The notes beneath the pieces are model-generated. The model was given only the letters and a program-made list of their open reading frames with translations. It ran no database searches and was not told where the DNA came from. Shown here piece by piece: positions 54,442 through 64,000 of a stretch of 64,000 nucleotides of DNA. The position numbers and the translations under genes are program-made. The stretch is taken from assembly GCA_019217005.1 (NCBI GenBank), contig JAHBNG010000003.1:248001-312000 (forward strand), given 5' to 3'. The DNA is from Chloroflexi bacterium TSY (GTDB taxonomy: Bacteria; Chloroflexota; Anaerolineae; Caldilineales; Caldilineaceae). Position 1 is the stretch's first letter. Every line of letters starts with the position of its first letter.

Positions 54442-55719
54442 GTGGTATTTGTCTGGGGTATGCATATGGTGCATTTTGTTCATCACCCAATTCGTCTCTA
54501 TATCCAACGGGCGATGGTCTTTTGCCTTGCGTTTGGGCTATTTGGTTTACTTCTATGGCTCGTTCATATTGAAACCATTGCAGCTGAGTTTGTAGACAAT
54601 CAAGATGCAGCTCGTCAAGATTTGATACGCCAACGCGAGACTTCTCTCACCCTCTTGCAAAACGACAGTTTCGAGTGTACAGAAGGCTATACACCTCAAA
54701 TGGATGCTGGTGGACAAGAAATATTTGTTCCCAACAATTGGACCCTTGTCCCGATTTCGGGTACACCGATTATTCATAGTACGCAGCTCTTCTTCGAAAA
54801 TTCGTGCGATGGCAACAATTTCCGCGAGCGCATCGATGGAATTGATAGCATTGTGATACGGGCACAAGACATCGAGACCAATCCCGCGCCAGGTAAACCC
54901 TTTGATACAGCATTCTACCAACAAGTGAATGTGATGACAGGGACAGCCTATAGTGTAAGCGGTTGGATGTTGAGTCTATGTGGTGGAAGCACTGTCCCAA
55001 GCGACTGTCCAGATGGTTATTACATCAATAAAATGTTGGGAATCGATCCCACTGGTGGTGTCGATCCATTGGCCGATCATGTAGTTTGGGCCGGAAATCG
55101 CGATAACTTTGTAGATGCCAACAATCAGCGTATTGGTTGGGTCAATTTGCGAACCGTTGCCAAAGCACAGAACAACAAGATAACTGTCTTTGCTCGAATT
55201 AGAAGTCCCTTTCAACACCACGGCAATCATGCGTTTATCGATTATGTGAGCCTTGTGCAAGCACCAACGGCAGAGCTTGTTTTACCCAAATCAGACCCCT
55301 TAACCGGAACGCTGCTAATTCCTGAAGTTGTTGCCGTACGTGGTAGTCAAGCGGAGGTACGTTGGGCGGGTCAGCTTGGCTCTGACATCCCGCAAGTAAA
55401 AGGAAGCAGTCACCAGCTTGTCTATGATATTCAGACACGTCAGGGTTCAGATGAATGGCAAGATTTCGTAGACTCATTTGTTGGTGTTGGATGTCAGGTT
55501 TTCTCAGCTTCTCCAAGTGACCAAACTCACGAACTGCGCATACGGGCGCGTGCCCTGCAACTAAATGAGAAAGGTGAATCGTTTGGTCATCGTTTTCCTG
55601 GACCTTGGAGCAAGCCAGTTTCTGTGTTGTTTCAAGCACTTCCACTCGCTCCATTAAATCCAAACCCCGTCTATTTACCCATTCTGATCGGCGTCGATCA
55701 TTTAACATGTATTGAGTAA
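54442..55719 (+). CDS. Exported protein of unknown function
   Basis: 425 residues from the most distal in-frame GTG/ATG; later starts (54463 or 54514) would leave MVFCLAFGLFGLLLWLVHIETIAA as a tidy signal or anchor helix and are perhaps more likely. The mature part begins with a segment resembling a carbohydrate-binding jelly-roll (LLQNDSFECTEGYTPQM, NWTLVPISGTPIIHSTQLFFENSCDGNNFRERIDG, FYQQVNVMTGTAYSVSGWMLSLCG, IDYVSLVQ). A fibronectin-III-like stretch follows (PEVVAVRGSQAEVRWAGQLGSD, QLVYDIQTRQGSDEWQDFVDS, HELRIRARALQ). It ends PNPVYLPILIGVDHLTCIE; the VYLPIL element resembles C-terminal tails of other exported proteins in this group. Confidence 0.7.
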   Translation: MVFVWGMHMVHFVHHPIRLYIQRAMVFCLAFGLFGLLLWLVHIETIAAEFVDNQDAARQDLIRQRETSLTLLQNDSFECTEGYTPQMDAGGQEIFVPNNWTLVPISGTPIIHSTQLFFENSCDGNNFRERIDGIDSIVIRAQDIETNPAPGKPFDTAFYQQVNVMTGTAYSVSGWMLSLCGGSTVPSDCPDGYYINKMLGIDPTGGVDPLADHVVWAGNRDNFVDANNQRIGWVNLRTVAKAQNNKITVFARIRSPFQHHGNHAFIDYVSLVQAPTAELVLPKSDPLTGTLLIPEVVAVRGSQAEVRWAGQLGSDIPQVKGSSHQLVYDIQTRQGSDEWQDFVDSFVGVGCQVFSASPSDQTHELRIRARALQLNEKGESFGHRFPGPWSKPVSVLFQALPLAPLNPNPVYLPILIGVDHLTCIE

Positions 55720-55741
55720 TGCACCGAGCGACCAATCGTAG

Positions 55742-55762
55742 AACAAACAGCTTGTTTGTTCA
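55742..55762. repeat. Hairpin GAACAAACAG/CTTGTTTGTTC
   Basis: A perfect 21-base palindromic hairpin 22 bases after the exported-protein stop; the same type as at 2122-2320. Confidence 0.7.
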
Positions 55763-55842
55763 GCACTGCAAACAACTGGACGCCGCCGTCCAGCCAACGT
55801 GATGATTGACGGCAAAACTTGCACAACCGCTATTGGTGCAGT

Positions 55843-56622
55843 ATGATCTTCTCCATGCCCGATTCTCAACGGGAGTCCACTTCCCCAGCTTCTGAAACAG
55901 AGAAATTGCTCTATCCAGATGCATTGGCACGCCGCCGCACGGTTCTTGTTGCTGTGATGAATAATGCTGATGATCTGCGTCGCGCTGCATCGGAGGGTTG
56001 ATATCGAATACCGCAGCGTCGAGCACCAAAACGAGTGGGAGCAGACTTCTTGGCCTTTTACCAAACCGGTGCATTTAAGGGAGAACCAGAGGCACAAACT
56101 GTATCTTTTTATGCGCCAACACGGCGCTATCGCCTGCTCACGCGGGCCGAACTCGTGCCAGAAGATGTGGATCATCAGCGCGCAAATGAGTATTACTTTC
56201 GCATCGAGATCGGTGCTCTTCAGCGATTAACCCAGCCCATTCCAGCGGCAAAGATGCGCCGCGTCACGTTTATTCATACAACCTTTGATCGACTATTAAA
56301 AGCTCAGGATGTAACCGAGCTATTCTATCAAGAGGATCCCTTCGATCGTCTTTGGTCTGCATTGCGTGAACATAAACTCCGCCCCTTAAAAAATCGGATT
56401 ATTGGCGAACGCCCGGTCGACATTACCTTACGTGCCCGCGGGGGCTATTTGGGAATCCGCTGTGGAGACGAAGAGTTCCTACGCGAAACATTGGTTGAAC
56501 CATTACCCGATCGATGGGAAATGTTGACGCTTTCACCCGTACAGGTCGAGCAAGATCTGAATGAGTGTCTGCGCAAAATCGGAGCGGCGCTCATTGGATT
56601 GGGTGGCTCGATGCTGAATTGA
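55843..56622 (+). pseudogene. Unknown gene with one in-frame TGA
   Basis: A single frame of about 260 codons is interrupted only by TGA at about 55999-56001. The start is the ATG at 55843 or 55855. Upstream: RRRTVLVAVMNNADDLRRAASEG. Downstream: YRIPQRRAPKRVGADFLAFYQTGAFKGEPEA, RLLTRAELVPEDVDHQRANEYYFRIEIGAL, RVTFIHTTFDRLLKAQDVTELF and so on. The stop falls where a Trp (TGG) would make an EGWYRIP segment, which I regard as the likely native sequence. No family is named with confidence; the C-terminal DITLRARGGYLGIRCGDEEFLRETL could be a nuclease-like fold. It could be a real nonsense mutation or a sequencing error. Confidence 0.6.
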
Positions 56623-56756
56623 TGATTTTGAATGTGAAGAACACATCCTGATTTTACGACAAAGACGCGTACGCTCAATGATGTGTGCTGTGTGCTGCGG
56701 AGTATCTCGTAAAGTAAAATAATTCAAAGCCCTAAATTAAGTAAGTTCATACAGTC

Positions 56757-58100
56757 ATGTCAGACACATCAGCATTGCGTTCCGATCATGAACAACTCCT
56801 CGAATCTGAATCCTCTTTCCAACAATTTGTCTCCCAAAACTTACGCTGGAATTTTTCGGTCAACTTAATCGATATTGTCTTTATTACAGCAGGATTGAGT
56901 CTGATCTCCCGCGAGACGGTTATGCCTATTTTTGTCAGCAACCTCACCGATTCTAAACTCGCAATTGGTCTTATTCCGGCCATCTATTCTTTTTTCTTTT
57001 ACATCCCACAACTCTTTAGCGCAAATTTCTCTGAACGTCTACGCTATAAGAAACCGTTTGTGATGCTATTAGGTGGACTTGGTGAACGAGTACCTTATCT
57101 TCTGATGGCCATCGCCATTTGGATGCTGGCCATGCCCGCCCCCACAGTTACACTTGCTCTGTTCTTTCTGTTACTCGCCGCAACCGCAGTCACCAATGGC
57201 TACGCAACTCCGGCCTGGTTCGACATGGTTGCCAAAGTGATTCCAGTTCAAGTACGTGGCATCTGGTCGGGCATCGGCCACGGGGTTGGTGCACTTGTTG
57301 GCATCATCCTACTTGGCATCGAAGGGTGGTATTTTGGTGTGGTTGATTGGTTAATGAAAGCCTTTGAATTTCCCAACAACTTCGCACTCCTCTTTGGATT
57401 GGCCGCTGTGGCAACTGGCATCTCCTTTATTGGTCTAGCGCTCAATCGAGAGCCGCCCAGCCCGATTGTGAAGAAACAGGTCTCTATGCGCAGCTACTTG
57501 CGGCAACTACCTACAGTCCTCCGCAATGATGCAAACTACAGTCGTTTCCTGCTCAGCCGAACAGCGATCCATCTGGGTGCAATGGCAACGGGCTTTTTTG
57601 CCGTCTATGGGAAAGAAGCGTTTTCCGATAGTGCAGGTGGACTCGCTGCACTATCGGTTCAGCTCACGGTTACTCTTGTGGCAAGTAAAGCCCTTATGAA
57701 TCTGGTTTGGGGTGTGGTGGGTGATCGCCTGGGGCATAAAATGGTTCTCACATGGGCGGCCTTTGTGATGGCAATTGCAGCACTCATTGCATGGACAACA
57801 GCATCTTATGCTTGGCTTCTCTTGGTTATGTTCTTAGTGGGTGCAGCCTTGGCGGCAGATGAAGTCTCAGGATTAAACATCATTCTGGAATTTTGCAAGG
57901 CAGAAGATCGACCAACCTATATTGGCCTCACGAATACGTTACTCGCTCCAGTTGTCACGATTGCACCTCTAATTGGTGGGTGGTTAGCAGGGGGGCCAGG
58001 GTATCAGACGCTTTTTGGAGTCGCCTTGATGGTCTCTGTTATTGGGGGATTCATGATGTTGGTTTGGGTGAAAGAGCCTCGATATGAGAGTGGCGAATAA
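56757..58100 (+). CDS. Major facilitator superfamily transporter
   Basis: 447 residues with about twelve hydrophobic helices and polar ends. The N-terminal half has an MFS-like pattern (RETVMPIFVSNLTDSKLAIGLIPAIYSFFFYIPQLF then SERLRYKKPFVMLLGGLGERVPYLLMAIAIWML). The loop GVVGDRLGHKMVLTWA resembles the second-half MFS motif A (GxxGDRxGRK). No substrate motif is recognisable. It begins after a small gap and ends 14 bases before the IS at 58115. Confidence 0.85.
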   Translation: MSDTSALRSDHEQLLESESSFQQFVSQNLRWNFSVNLIDIVFITAGLSLISRETVMPIFVSNLTDSKLAIGLIPAIYSFFFYIPQLFSANFSERLRYKKPFVMLLGGLGERVPYLLMAIAIWMLAMPAPTVTLALFFLLLAATAVTNGYATPAWFDMVAKVIPVQVRGIWSGIGHGVGALVGIILLGIEGWYFGVVDWLMKAFEFPNNFALLFGLAAVATGISFIGLALNREPPSPIVKKQVSMRSYLRQLPTVLRNDANYSRFLLSRTAIHLGAMATGFFAVYGKEAFSDSAGGLAALSVQLTVTLVASKALMNLVWGVVGDRLGHKMVLTWAAFVMAIAALIAWTTASYAWLLLVMFLVGAALAADEVSGLNIILEFCKAEDRPTYIGLTNTLLAPVVTIAPLIGGWLAGGPGYQTLFGVALMVSVIGGFMMLVWVKEPRYESGE

Positions 58101-58114
58101 CTATACTCAGTAGA

Positions 58115-59595
58115 ACTTTACTTTCTGGTAAAAGAAAAGAGATGAGGTGAGAAATGTGACAAAAAGCGGTTAGCAGTTCATCCTAAAGGTAGAGAACCCA
58201 AAAAGGAGGAAGGAATGCTAACCGCGCCAGAAATAACTATAGCAGTACTGATGAATGTATTGCAAGTAACGCCGATGGGAACAAACGTAAATGTAATGCG
58301 TCTGATGTGGGCAATGCTGAATGGGTCGTTTCTGAAAAGTCGAGGAGCAATCCATAGCGCATTGAAAGAAAGCGGGTTTGAAGATGAGGAGCTCCGGCGA
58401 AGCTGGTGGAGCTTTCGATATGGATCATGGGATATCACAAGTCTGCTGGGGTCGTGGCAAGAAGAAGTGGAAAGGGGAATGGGAGGCAAAAAAGTTAGAA
58501 GGGTACCGAGTGAAAAGCATAGATATCACAGGGTTCTGGCGACCGAAGCTGCAAGGGAAAGTGAACCGACTCTATAACTCAACGGCTCGTCGGCATTGCC
58601 CGCGCTCATCTTTGGAGTGATGATAAGCTCGGGGGAGATAGGCGGGAAGCGAGTGCCACTGCTCAAGGCAATCATGAGATGCACGGTTGGAACAAAGGAA
58701 AGTGAGTTTCGGAAAAGCTGCTGAAAGAGACGAAGAAATCACTGGAGTCAGACGAAGTGGCGGTGGTCGATGCCGGGTTTACAATCAGAGAAATGCTAGA
58801 AAGCGGCATAGACCGATTTGTCCTGCGGGAAGCGATTAACTGCACAGTGCGCCGCAATGAGTTCCCCAAACGCAAAGGAAAAGGCAGACCACCTGAATAT
58901 GGTGATATTGTGCGACCGCTCTCTCGCAGCTATAAGGGAAAGCGACTCGAGGCTACAACTCCGGACTCGTCTGGTCGCTTTCTCTATAGTGGTCGCCTGA
59001 TTTGCTATCAAGCATGGCACAATCTCGTCCCCAGAACAACCAAGGTGGATACAGCCAACCGTACCTACTCGATTTACGTCATTCAGGATCCGGCCTACAA
59101 CACACCTTTGGTTTTGGCGACCGTTATGACTTTGCAGCCTGAAACCATTTATCTTGTCTACCTGGAACGCTGGCCTGTTGAACATCCCCCCTTGGCTTCC
59201 AAGCAGATGATTGGCTTACATCGTCAATTTGTTCATGCCGATGAGGCTTGTTTCCGCTTACCTGAACTGGGGCTGCTGGCTGGCAATCTTCTTTCCCATT
59301 TAGCCGCTTCTCTTCCTCCCATACCGACTGGCTACTGGGATCGAGAGCCTCTTGCGCCGTGTTCTCTCGAGTGCTCTTTTTCCAACTCCTGACCAACTCG
59401 ACCCTGACTTTCGGAAAAAGGCCTCGGTTTCACACCATTTCCCTAAAGGCGTTCTCGCTCATCGCCGCCTCAATGCCGCTGCTTAAACTAGCCGAGCACT
59501 ATTTTTACATTTTATCCCGTTTTTTCAGGGTGGATTCTTTTTTCCGCCCCTTTCGGTTTGCCCTTTGTCACTCAAGCCTTTACCAGAAAGTAAAG
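58115..59595 (+). mobile_element. IS element with ACTTTACTTTCTGG ends (TSD TAGA)
   Basis: A 1.48-kb element with inverted ends ACTTTACTTTCTGGTAAA and TTTACCAGAAAGTAAAG. Four-base repeats TAGA lie at 58111-58114 and 59596-59599. Both ends are intact, and the plus-strand transposase is broken. Confidence 0.85.
58215..59392 (+). pseudogene. DDE transposase, frameshifted, of the 58-kb IS
   Basis: An AGGAGG precedes the ATG at 58215. The N-terminal frame (to about 58430) reads MLTAPEITIAVLMNVLQVTPMGTNVNVMRLMWAMLNGSFLKSRGA. The rest lies in other frames. The frame from 58757 contains the VAVVDAGFTIREML segment with the probable first Asp, a KRKGKGRPPEYGDIVRPLSRSYKGKR region, and ERWPVEHPPLASKQMIGL, resembling the Glu helix of IS4/IS701-type transposases. 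The three pieces need at least two frame changes to join. It is not functional. Confidence 0.75.
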
Positions 59596-59599
59596 TAGA

Positions 59600-60007
59600 T
59601 CCAAAATTTGTCTTTTATTCGCGGAGGGAGCATTCTCTATTACACGCAGTAGACATAATCCTGCACTTCTCAGTCAAAACAGACTCGAGCGTGCCAAATG
59701 GTCCGAGATTCTCTACTGCGTCTTTTTTCGCCATTTGAACGCTCTACCTCTGAGAAATCCTACTGCGTGTAATCTCTAATGCGGCTCTACTCGACTGTGA
59801 CCGGCGTTAGAGAACGCCGCGCCATGCATGGCGACTCCGCAGGAATTTGGATCGACTGAGACTCAGAGAACACAATCGTAACACTCTTGAGTGGAGCGAC
59901 GAATCTAACGATTGCGGTCTACTGATACTGCGGTTGTGATGAAAACATGGCTTTTCCTGGAACTCTACCACACAAAGCAAAACCATGTTTTCATACAGGG
60001 CTCAGCT
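59600..60007. other. Repeat-rich intergenic region
   Basis: An inverted repeat with arms ATTACACGCAGTAG (about 59640) and CTACTGCGTGTAAT (about 59760) is followed by further short palindromes and a family T element at 59938-59994. No gene was recognised. Confidence 0.55.
59938..59994. repeat. 57-bp palindromic repeat, family T copy 2
   Basis: Arms GATGAAAACATGG/CCATGTTTTCAT; in reverse orientation it aligns with 24574-24628. Confidence 0.75.
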
Positions 60008-60094
60008 TAGAACCTATACGAAAAGTGGTTGCGAGTCCGATCAGTTTCTCGAGCGAGAATAGATCGTCACAGAACTTTTCGGATAAGCACTTAA
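60008..60094. repeat. 87-bp palindromic repeat, family Q copy 3
   Basis: Arms AACCTATACGAAAAGTGG and AACTTTTCGGATAAGCAC. Closely related to 44273-44356 and 28892-28976. It lies 14 bases from the end of the interrupted HTH gene. Confidence 0.85.
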
Positions 60095-60377
60095 TCGTAC
60101 AAACGAGATCAAGAAATGCCAATGTGGTGTTGCCGCAAGAACATACTAACCCTGTGAGATGTAATCGATTCAACAATTCCGCGTCTAACGGCTTCCTTTG
60201 CCAATGTACCAGCTGTCCAAAATTCAATTTCCCGACCGCAGACGCGAGGCGATTCTGACACCAGGTCAATAATTCGGGCGATCTGCTCATCTGTGTAAAC
60301 AAGCGGTCTGCGGCGACTTTGGTTCTCGTTTGTATCCGATTTCCAATTCGAGAGCCAATTAATCGTGATCTCTTTTA

Positions 60378-61641
60378 GGCCAATCCAAAAAATAAAATAT
60401 ACGCGAGAAGGTGTTAAACTAGCTCTCCAAAAGGAGCAAAAATGACAATCTCGCCAGAAATGGTTGAAGTCTTGAAAGAGACGAAGGCCATGTTAAGTGG
60501 ATACGAAAGAAGGCACTTCATGGCCCAAACGGTCAAAACGATATGCGAAGGGAGTCCGACGATAGCCAAAGCCCTGGAAGAACTAGAAGGCGGCTTCTGT
60601 TATGTCGACCAAAGCCACCGACGTGGTCGCAAAAAAGCCGAAGACCATATCCCCACTTTACTGGCCGATATGGTTGAAATCGCCGATCAATTCAGCCAGA
60701 CCGATCCCACCTTTCGACCCCCCCAATTGTACACTCGACTAACCGCCGCCGAAATGCGTACCCAGCTCATCGAGCAGAAAGGATACACAGATGAGGAATT
60801 GCCTGGCGAAGAGGCCATCCGCTTGAAGCTCAATGAGTTAGGCTATGGCTCAAACCGGGTCAAAAAAAGTCAACCAGTGAAAAAGATCCCAGAGACCGAT
60901 GCGATCTTTGATAGAATTCATCAGATCAATCAAGAAGCGGATGCAGACGAGACGGTTCTGCGCCTCTCTTGGGATGCCAAAGCGACGATTTTACTTGACC
61001 GTTTCTCGAGAGAAGGGATAAGTCGAGTGGTTGTCAAAGCGCTCGATCATGACTTTCAAGATAAGAAGACCGAGAAAGTCACTCCTTTTGGCATTTACCT
61101 CCCTTCAACCAAGGAACTCTTTCTTTACTTGACTCAGTCGAAAGTGACGAGTGACTGTATTGTCGACTGCCTGATTGATTTTTGGGAAAGCGTACGTGAA
61201 CACTTTCCTCACGTCAAGACCCTCGTGATCAATCAGGACAATGGTCCCGAAAATCATACCCGTCGGACTCAGTTTATGTATCGTCTCACTCAGTTTGTTG
61301 AGCACTATCGTCTCTCTATTCAGCTCGCCTGCTACCCTCCTTATCACAGTAAATACAACCCCATCGAACGGGTTTGGGGCCATCTTGAAAACACTGGAAC
61401 GGTTCTCTTCTCGATTCTCTTGAGACCGTTCTCAATTTTGCCCGTTCTTTTCGCTTTAACCAACTACAACCCTTCGTTCACCTGAATTCCACTCTTTATG
61501 AGACCGGCGTCAAACTCACTCAGAAAGAGATGGACCGTTTGGCACAACGCTTCCAACGTTTACCTGGTTTAGAAAAATGGTTTGTCCTTATTCCCCCTCT
61601 CCATTCTCTCGTTCGCGTATAATTATTTTTTTGGTTTAGCC
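60378..61641 (+). mobile_element. ISAzo13-like insertion sequence, copy B (TSD TTA)
   Basis: 1264 bp, with ends GGCCAATCCAAAAAATAAA and the complement of GGCTAAACCAAAAAAATAA. Three-base repeats TTA lie at 60375-60377 and 61642-61644. It is inserted in the HTH gene. Confidence 0.9.
60442..61620 (+). pseudogene. ISAzo13-family transposase, copy B
   Basis: The frame from ATG 60442 is open for 347 codons and includes LSWDAKATILLDRFSREG, VINQDNGPENHTRRTQF and YPPYHSKYNPIERVWGHLE. It lacks 12 residues (KAERELGWNRAT) present in copy A, through a 36-bp deletion flanked by GACGA repeats near 60560. It then shifts frame at an A-run near 61390 (four A against five in copy A), so the C-terminal 45 residues, from HWNGSLLDS, are out of frame. 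All three acidic regions are before the shift, so partial activity cannot be excluded, but the lost HTH-like residues make it unlikely. Confidence 0.88.
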
Positions 61642-61916
61642 TTAACTCTTCATCGCGAAGATTCTGCTCGTCACGCTCGCTCATCTCATTCTGAGTGACC
61701 GCCCAACGTCTACGCCACCTGCTCACCGTACTTGACGCAATATCAAGATGCTGCGCAATCGCTTGATTCGTCATGTTTTGGGCAGCTAACAGAATGATCT
61801 GGGCCCGAACCACAATTGGTCTGTCGACATCTAGTTGATATACAAGACGCTCTAGAATGCATCTTTGGCGGTTAGATAGTTGGATCATAGGTGGTTGAAT
61901 CATGATACGGGTAAAT

Positions 61917-64000
61917 CTATCGCTGAATCAAGGGTAAATATGACGACTCAGTGACTCGTAATATTGCCACCGCCTCATTTTGCGCACCACGCAAGTTATT
62001 CACAGATAGAACAACGTTATACGTCCCAAGCGGAAGTCCGTTTGGCAGGAAGAGCAGGCTGCCTCGTCCCAGCAAACTACCATCAGGACTCCACCAATTG
62101 AAGCTCTCTTCCCCAAATGTCTCACCATCTAGATCGACTGCTTTTCCTTGCAGGACAATCGGCTGACCAGATCGATAGGTACGCTCCAGATCTCCCAGAA
62201 TCATGACCCTGGGTGGCTTATTCACAATTGGACCGATGCGTAAATTCCCCGTCGCTAGCTGTGTACTGTTGACAGCAACGACTTCGATGAGTCCGCTGTG
62301 GCTAGCGGGCAGCTTTTCCTTGCGAATGGTAAAGGAGGTCGTTGGTTCTTTCACGTTTGTGGCCAACATCTGCCAAGTCTCTCCATCATTTGGGCTATAG
62401 CGGATCATGATGACTGGATAGTCTGGATCTGATGCTTCCCATGTGATGGCAACCTCATCACCCAAATCGCGAATGCTAGACGTTAAGAACGGTGGCTCAT
62501 CAACCACAAGCAACTCGTCGAGCAGCACCTGATCCAGCCAAAGCTGAATCTTTGTGCTTCCACTTATCTTTGGCACAATGAGGCTGAAACTACCTTCTTG
62601 CCGAGCAAAATCGTTTATCGGTTGAACAATCTGGACATCGTCGAAGGGCCAGATGATGTTTCCCCCCTTCATCTTCGATCAGATCGGGGGCAACGCGTGA
62701 TGAAGCGCTCCCGTGTCGCCCTTGATCGTTTCACCGGTCACCAACCACGCGTCTTGCGCGATCTCTTCGCTAAGAGAGGCACTCTGCACTTGGTTACTCG
62801 ATGACACCAGCTGATCGAAAATGCGCTGGTAGTTGTACGCCGAAATCCACTGTTTTGGTTCACTCTGTTCAAAACAGTAGCTCATCACCTCTTTGTGTCC
62901 GCTGGCAATCAAGGTCATGTCCGAGATGTAGAGACCCACATCGCCTATCGAACCGTCAGCAAATGGATAGCCTGCCTCGCCCGTCACATTGCAAGGTGCG
63001 TGACCTAGCCCCATATTGTGACCCACTTCATGGGATGCCATATGGGACTGCACAGTCATGTAGGGATTTGGAAAGCCAGCATCACCTTCTCCATTGCCGT
63101 CAAAGTCCACAATCATACCGGTTGCTTCCAACCCAACCGCCGCCATACCAGGGCGATATCCTTTACCACCGACTGGTGCAGATGGAGCCATTGTGCCTGG
63201 ATAGCAGCAGGCTGGCTCGACCTGAACAATACCATAGTAGATGGGGAAGGGCGCATTGGGGTCGGTCACTTCATTGTTGCGCAACTGACGGATTTCACTT
63301 AGCAGATCGGACCAGCCTTGGGTTGTGTAGAGGTCGCCCGTAAATTGATATTCGCTATGCAGTGTATACTGAACGCTCGGGACTGGATACATCTCTTCGA
63401 TAAACCCAATGCCGAAACTGGTTGTACCATCCACCGATGGACGATAGACCTCACCGGTGCCATTCAGCTGAAAAGCGATGGGAACCAGGACAATTTCAAG
63501 TGGTGGCACCTGATTCAACGTCAGCTCATGTAGACTCGTATTGTTTGTACTCGTCGCTTCGGTTACTGTCTGGGCTGGATTCAGCGTCGCCTCAATCGTC
63601 AGATTGCCAGCCGCCAGCCAACTGCTTGGGAACAAGAAGTTCAACGTATGTTCCAACGTGGCACGGTCGGGCGTCAATGGTGCTGTAATGCTCCCGCCTA
63701 TGTTAAATGGACTCAACGGTGAATCGGCCACCTCCACACCATTGCGGAATGCGCGCAGTTGGGCGGTTACACCACTCACTGGCGCATCATATCCATGCAG
63801 ACCAACCGTCAATCTTGCCACAAGCGGCTTATTCGCCACAAGAGAAACAGCGTTGTCCGTCGTCTGAATCGCCTGGGTGAATTCCATTCCAGCAATCGTC
63901 AAATCCGGTGCTGAGTTTGGTGGAATTGTCGGTGTCGCCGTTGGTGTACTGGTTGGCGTTGGGGTGGCCGTTGGCGTATTCGTCGGTGCGACGGTGTCGG
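61917..64000 (-). pseudogene. Exported metzincin-type metallopeptidase with FN3/PKD-like tail, in-frame TGA, 5' end outside window
   Basis: One frame runs from the right edge to 61917 with a single TGA at 62679-62681. At the edge it encodes a Thr/Pro linker (PTATPTPTSTPT), so the start lies beyond 64000. Domains in order: a CARDB-like beta domain (LTIAGMEFTQAIQTTDNAVSLVANKPLVARL, TVTEATSTNNTSLHELTL), then a catalytic domain with the zinc motif HEVGHNMGLGH near 63010. After the TGA come a beta sandwich, an FN3-like segment (AITWEASDPDYPVIMIRYSPNDGETW) and a PKD-like domain (GKAVDLDGETFGEESFNWWSPDG). The end, SSYLPLIQR, is a typical exported-protein tail, so the two parts belong together. The catalytic domain is before the TGA, so a shortened peptidase would still be made. 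Confidence 0.8.

Larger units (their letters stand above)
60109..61903 (-). pseudogene. Helix-turn-helix (IS630-type) protein interrupted by ISAzo13-like element
   Basis: The 5' part (61903 down to 61645) encodes MIQPPMIQLSNRQRCILERLVYQLDV, then QAIAQHLDIASSTVSRWRRRW, a homeodomain-like HTH typical of IS630-type N-termini. The 3' part (60374 down to the TGA at 60109) continues KEITINWLSNWKSDTNENQSRRRPLVYTDEQIARIIDLV, ending HRVSMFLRQHHIGIS. Removing the IS and one 3-bp duplication joins the two parts in frame (DEELKEITIN) without any other lesion, giving about 174 residues. No DDE catalytic part follows, so this was an orphan HTH protein or the N-terminal half of a transposase. Confidence 0.8.

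Noticed and set aside
55999..62681. Reassignment of TGA to Trp in this genome
   Set aside because: TGA terminates several intact genes in the window (for example the epimerase and the GDPD), and the sigma-factor TGA is at a likely Arg codon.
1..64000. tRNA or rRNA genes
   Set aside because: No cloverleaf-like sequence with conserved TTCRANY and CCA-type features or rRNA signature was recognised by eye; a covariance search was not possible.

Overview
The window looks like a chromosomal segment of a member of the Chloroflexota, with moderate G+C. This is an inference from several traits: long Pro/Thr-rich exported proteins, an exported protein ending in a YLPLIQR-type tail, an ECF sigma factor next to a LysM/Pro-Thr-rich membrane protein, a mevalonate kinase, and many small palindromic intergenic repeats. 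No 16S rRNA or tRNA gene was recognised, so the assignment is tentative.

Layout. 1-5.3 kb (minus strand): P-loop nucleoside kinase (cut by the window edge), class V aminotransferase, kelch remnant, RibD-C reductase, type II thioesterase, 2-hydroxyacid dehydrogenase. 5.3-7.7 kb: two decayed insertion sequences, the second truncating a YdcZ-like gene. 8.1-15.2 kb (plus): Suc/Fer-like ferredoxin, a metallophosphoesterase broken by a MITE, ftsH (frameshifted), a membrane protein, a UbiA prenyltransferase and dCMP deaminase. 15.7-20.5 kb (minus): prkA-yhbH-spoVR. 21.4-25.8 kb: pentapeptide-repeat protein, convergent membrane protein, mannose-1-phosphate guanylyltransferase. 25.9-30.3 kb (minus): ffh-rpsP-khpA-rimM-dprA. 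30.7-36.1 kb: LysM membrane protein and its wrecked ECF sigma gene. 36.4-44.2 kb: CDP-alcohol phosphatidyltransferase, HEAT-like protein, then dnaX-ybaB-recR and methylmalonyl-CoA mutase. 45.7-49.5 kb: HD protein, methylmalonyl-CoA epimerase, MIP18 protein, Mrr-like membrane nuclease, GDPD and mevalonate kinase, tightly packed. 49.6-58.1 kb: radical SAM protein, GH5 lipoprotein, zinc-ribbon protein, YfiH, exported protein, a broken gene and an MFS transporter. 58.1-61.9 kb: two insertion sequences and an interrupted HTH gene. 61.9-64 kb: exported metzincin-type peptidase running off the right edge.

The most striking content is the mobile layer. A 155-bp non-autonomous element (GGGGTGGTTCA ends, exact 8-bp target duplications) occurs in four identical copies plus one divergent copy and one terminal fragment. 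It breaks a phosphoesterase gene, separates two genes that were abutting and gives one a new C-terminus, and sits inside the end of another IS. At least four IS families are present, all with damaged transposases. There are also several families of 55-170 bp palindromic repeats. One locus (44.24-45.70 kb) shows repeat-in-repeat nesting next to an IS.

Functionally the window is mostly housekeeping: protein targeting and ribosome maturation, DNA replication and recombination, propionate/methylmalonyl-CoA metabolism, isoprenoid and lipid metabolism, and stress kinase signalling. Several genes carry single lesions (ftsH at an A6 run; in-frame TGA in the sigma factor, the 55.8-kb gene and the peptidase). 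These are either real decay or sequencing errors.
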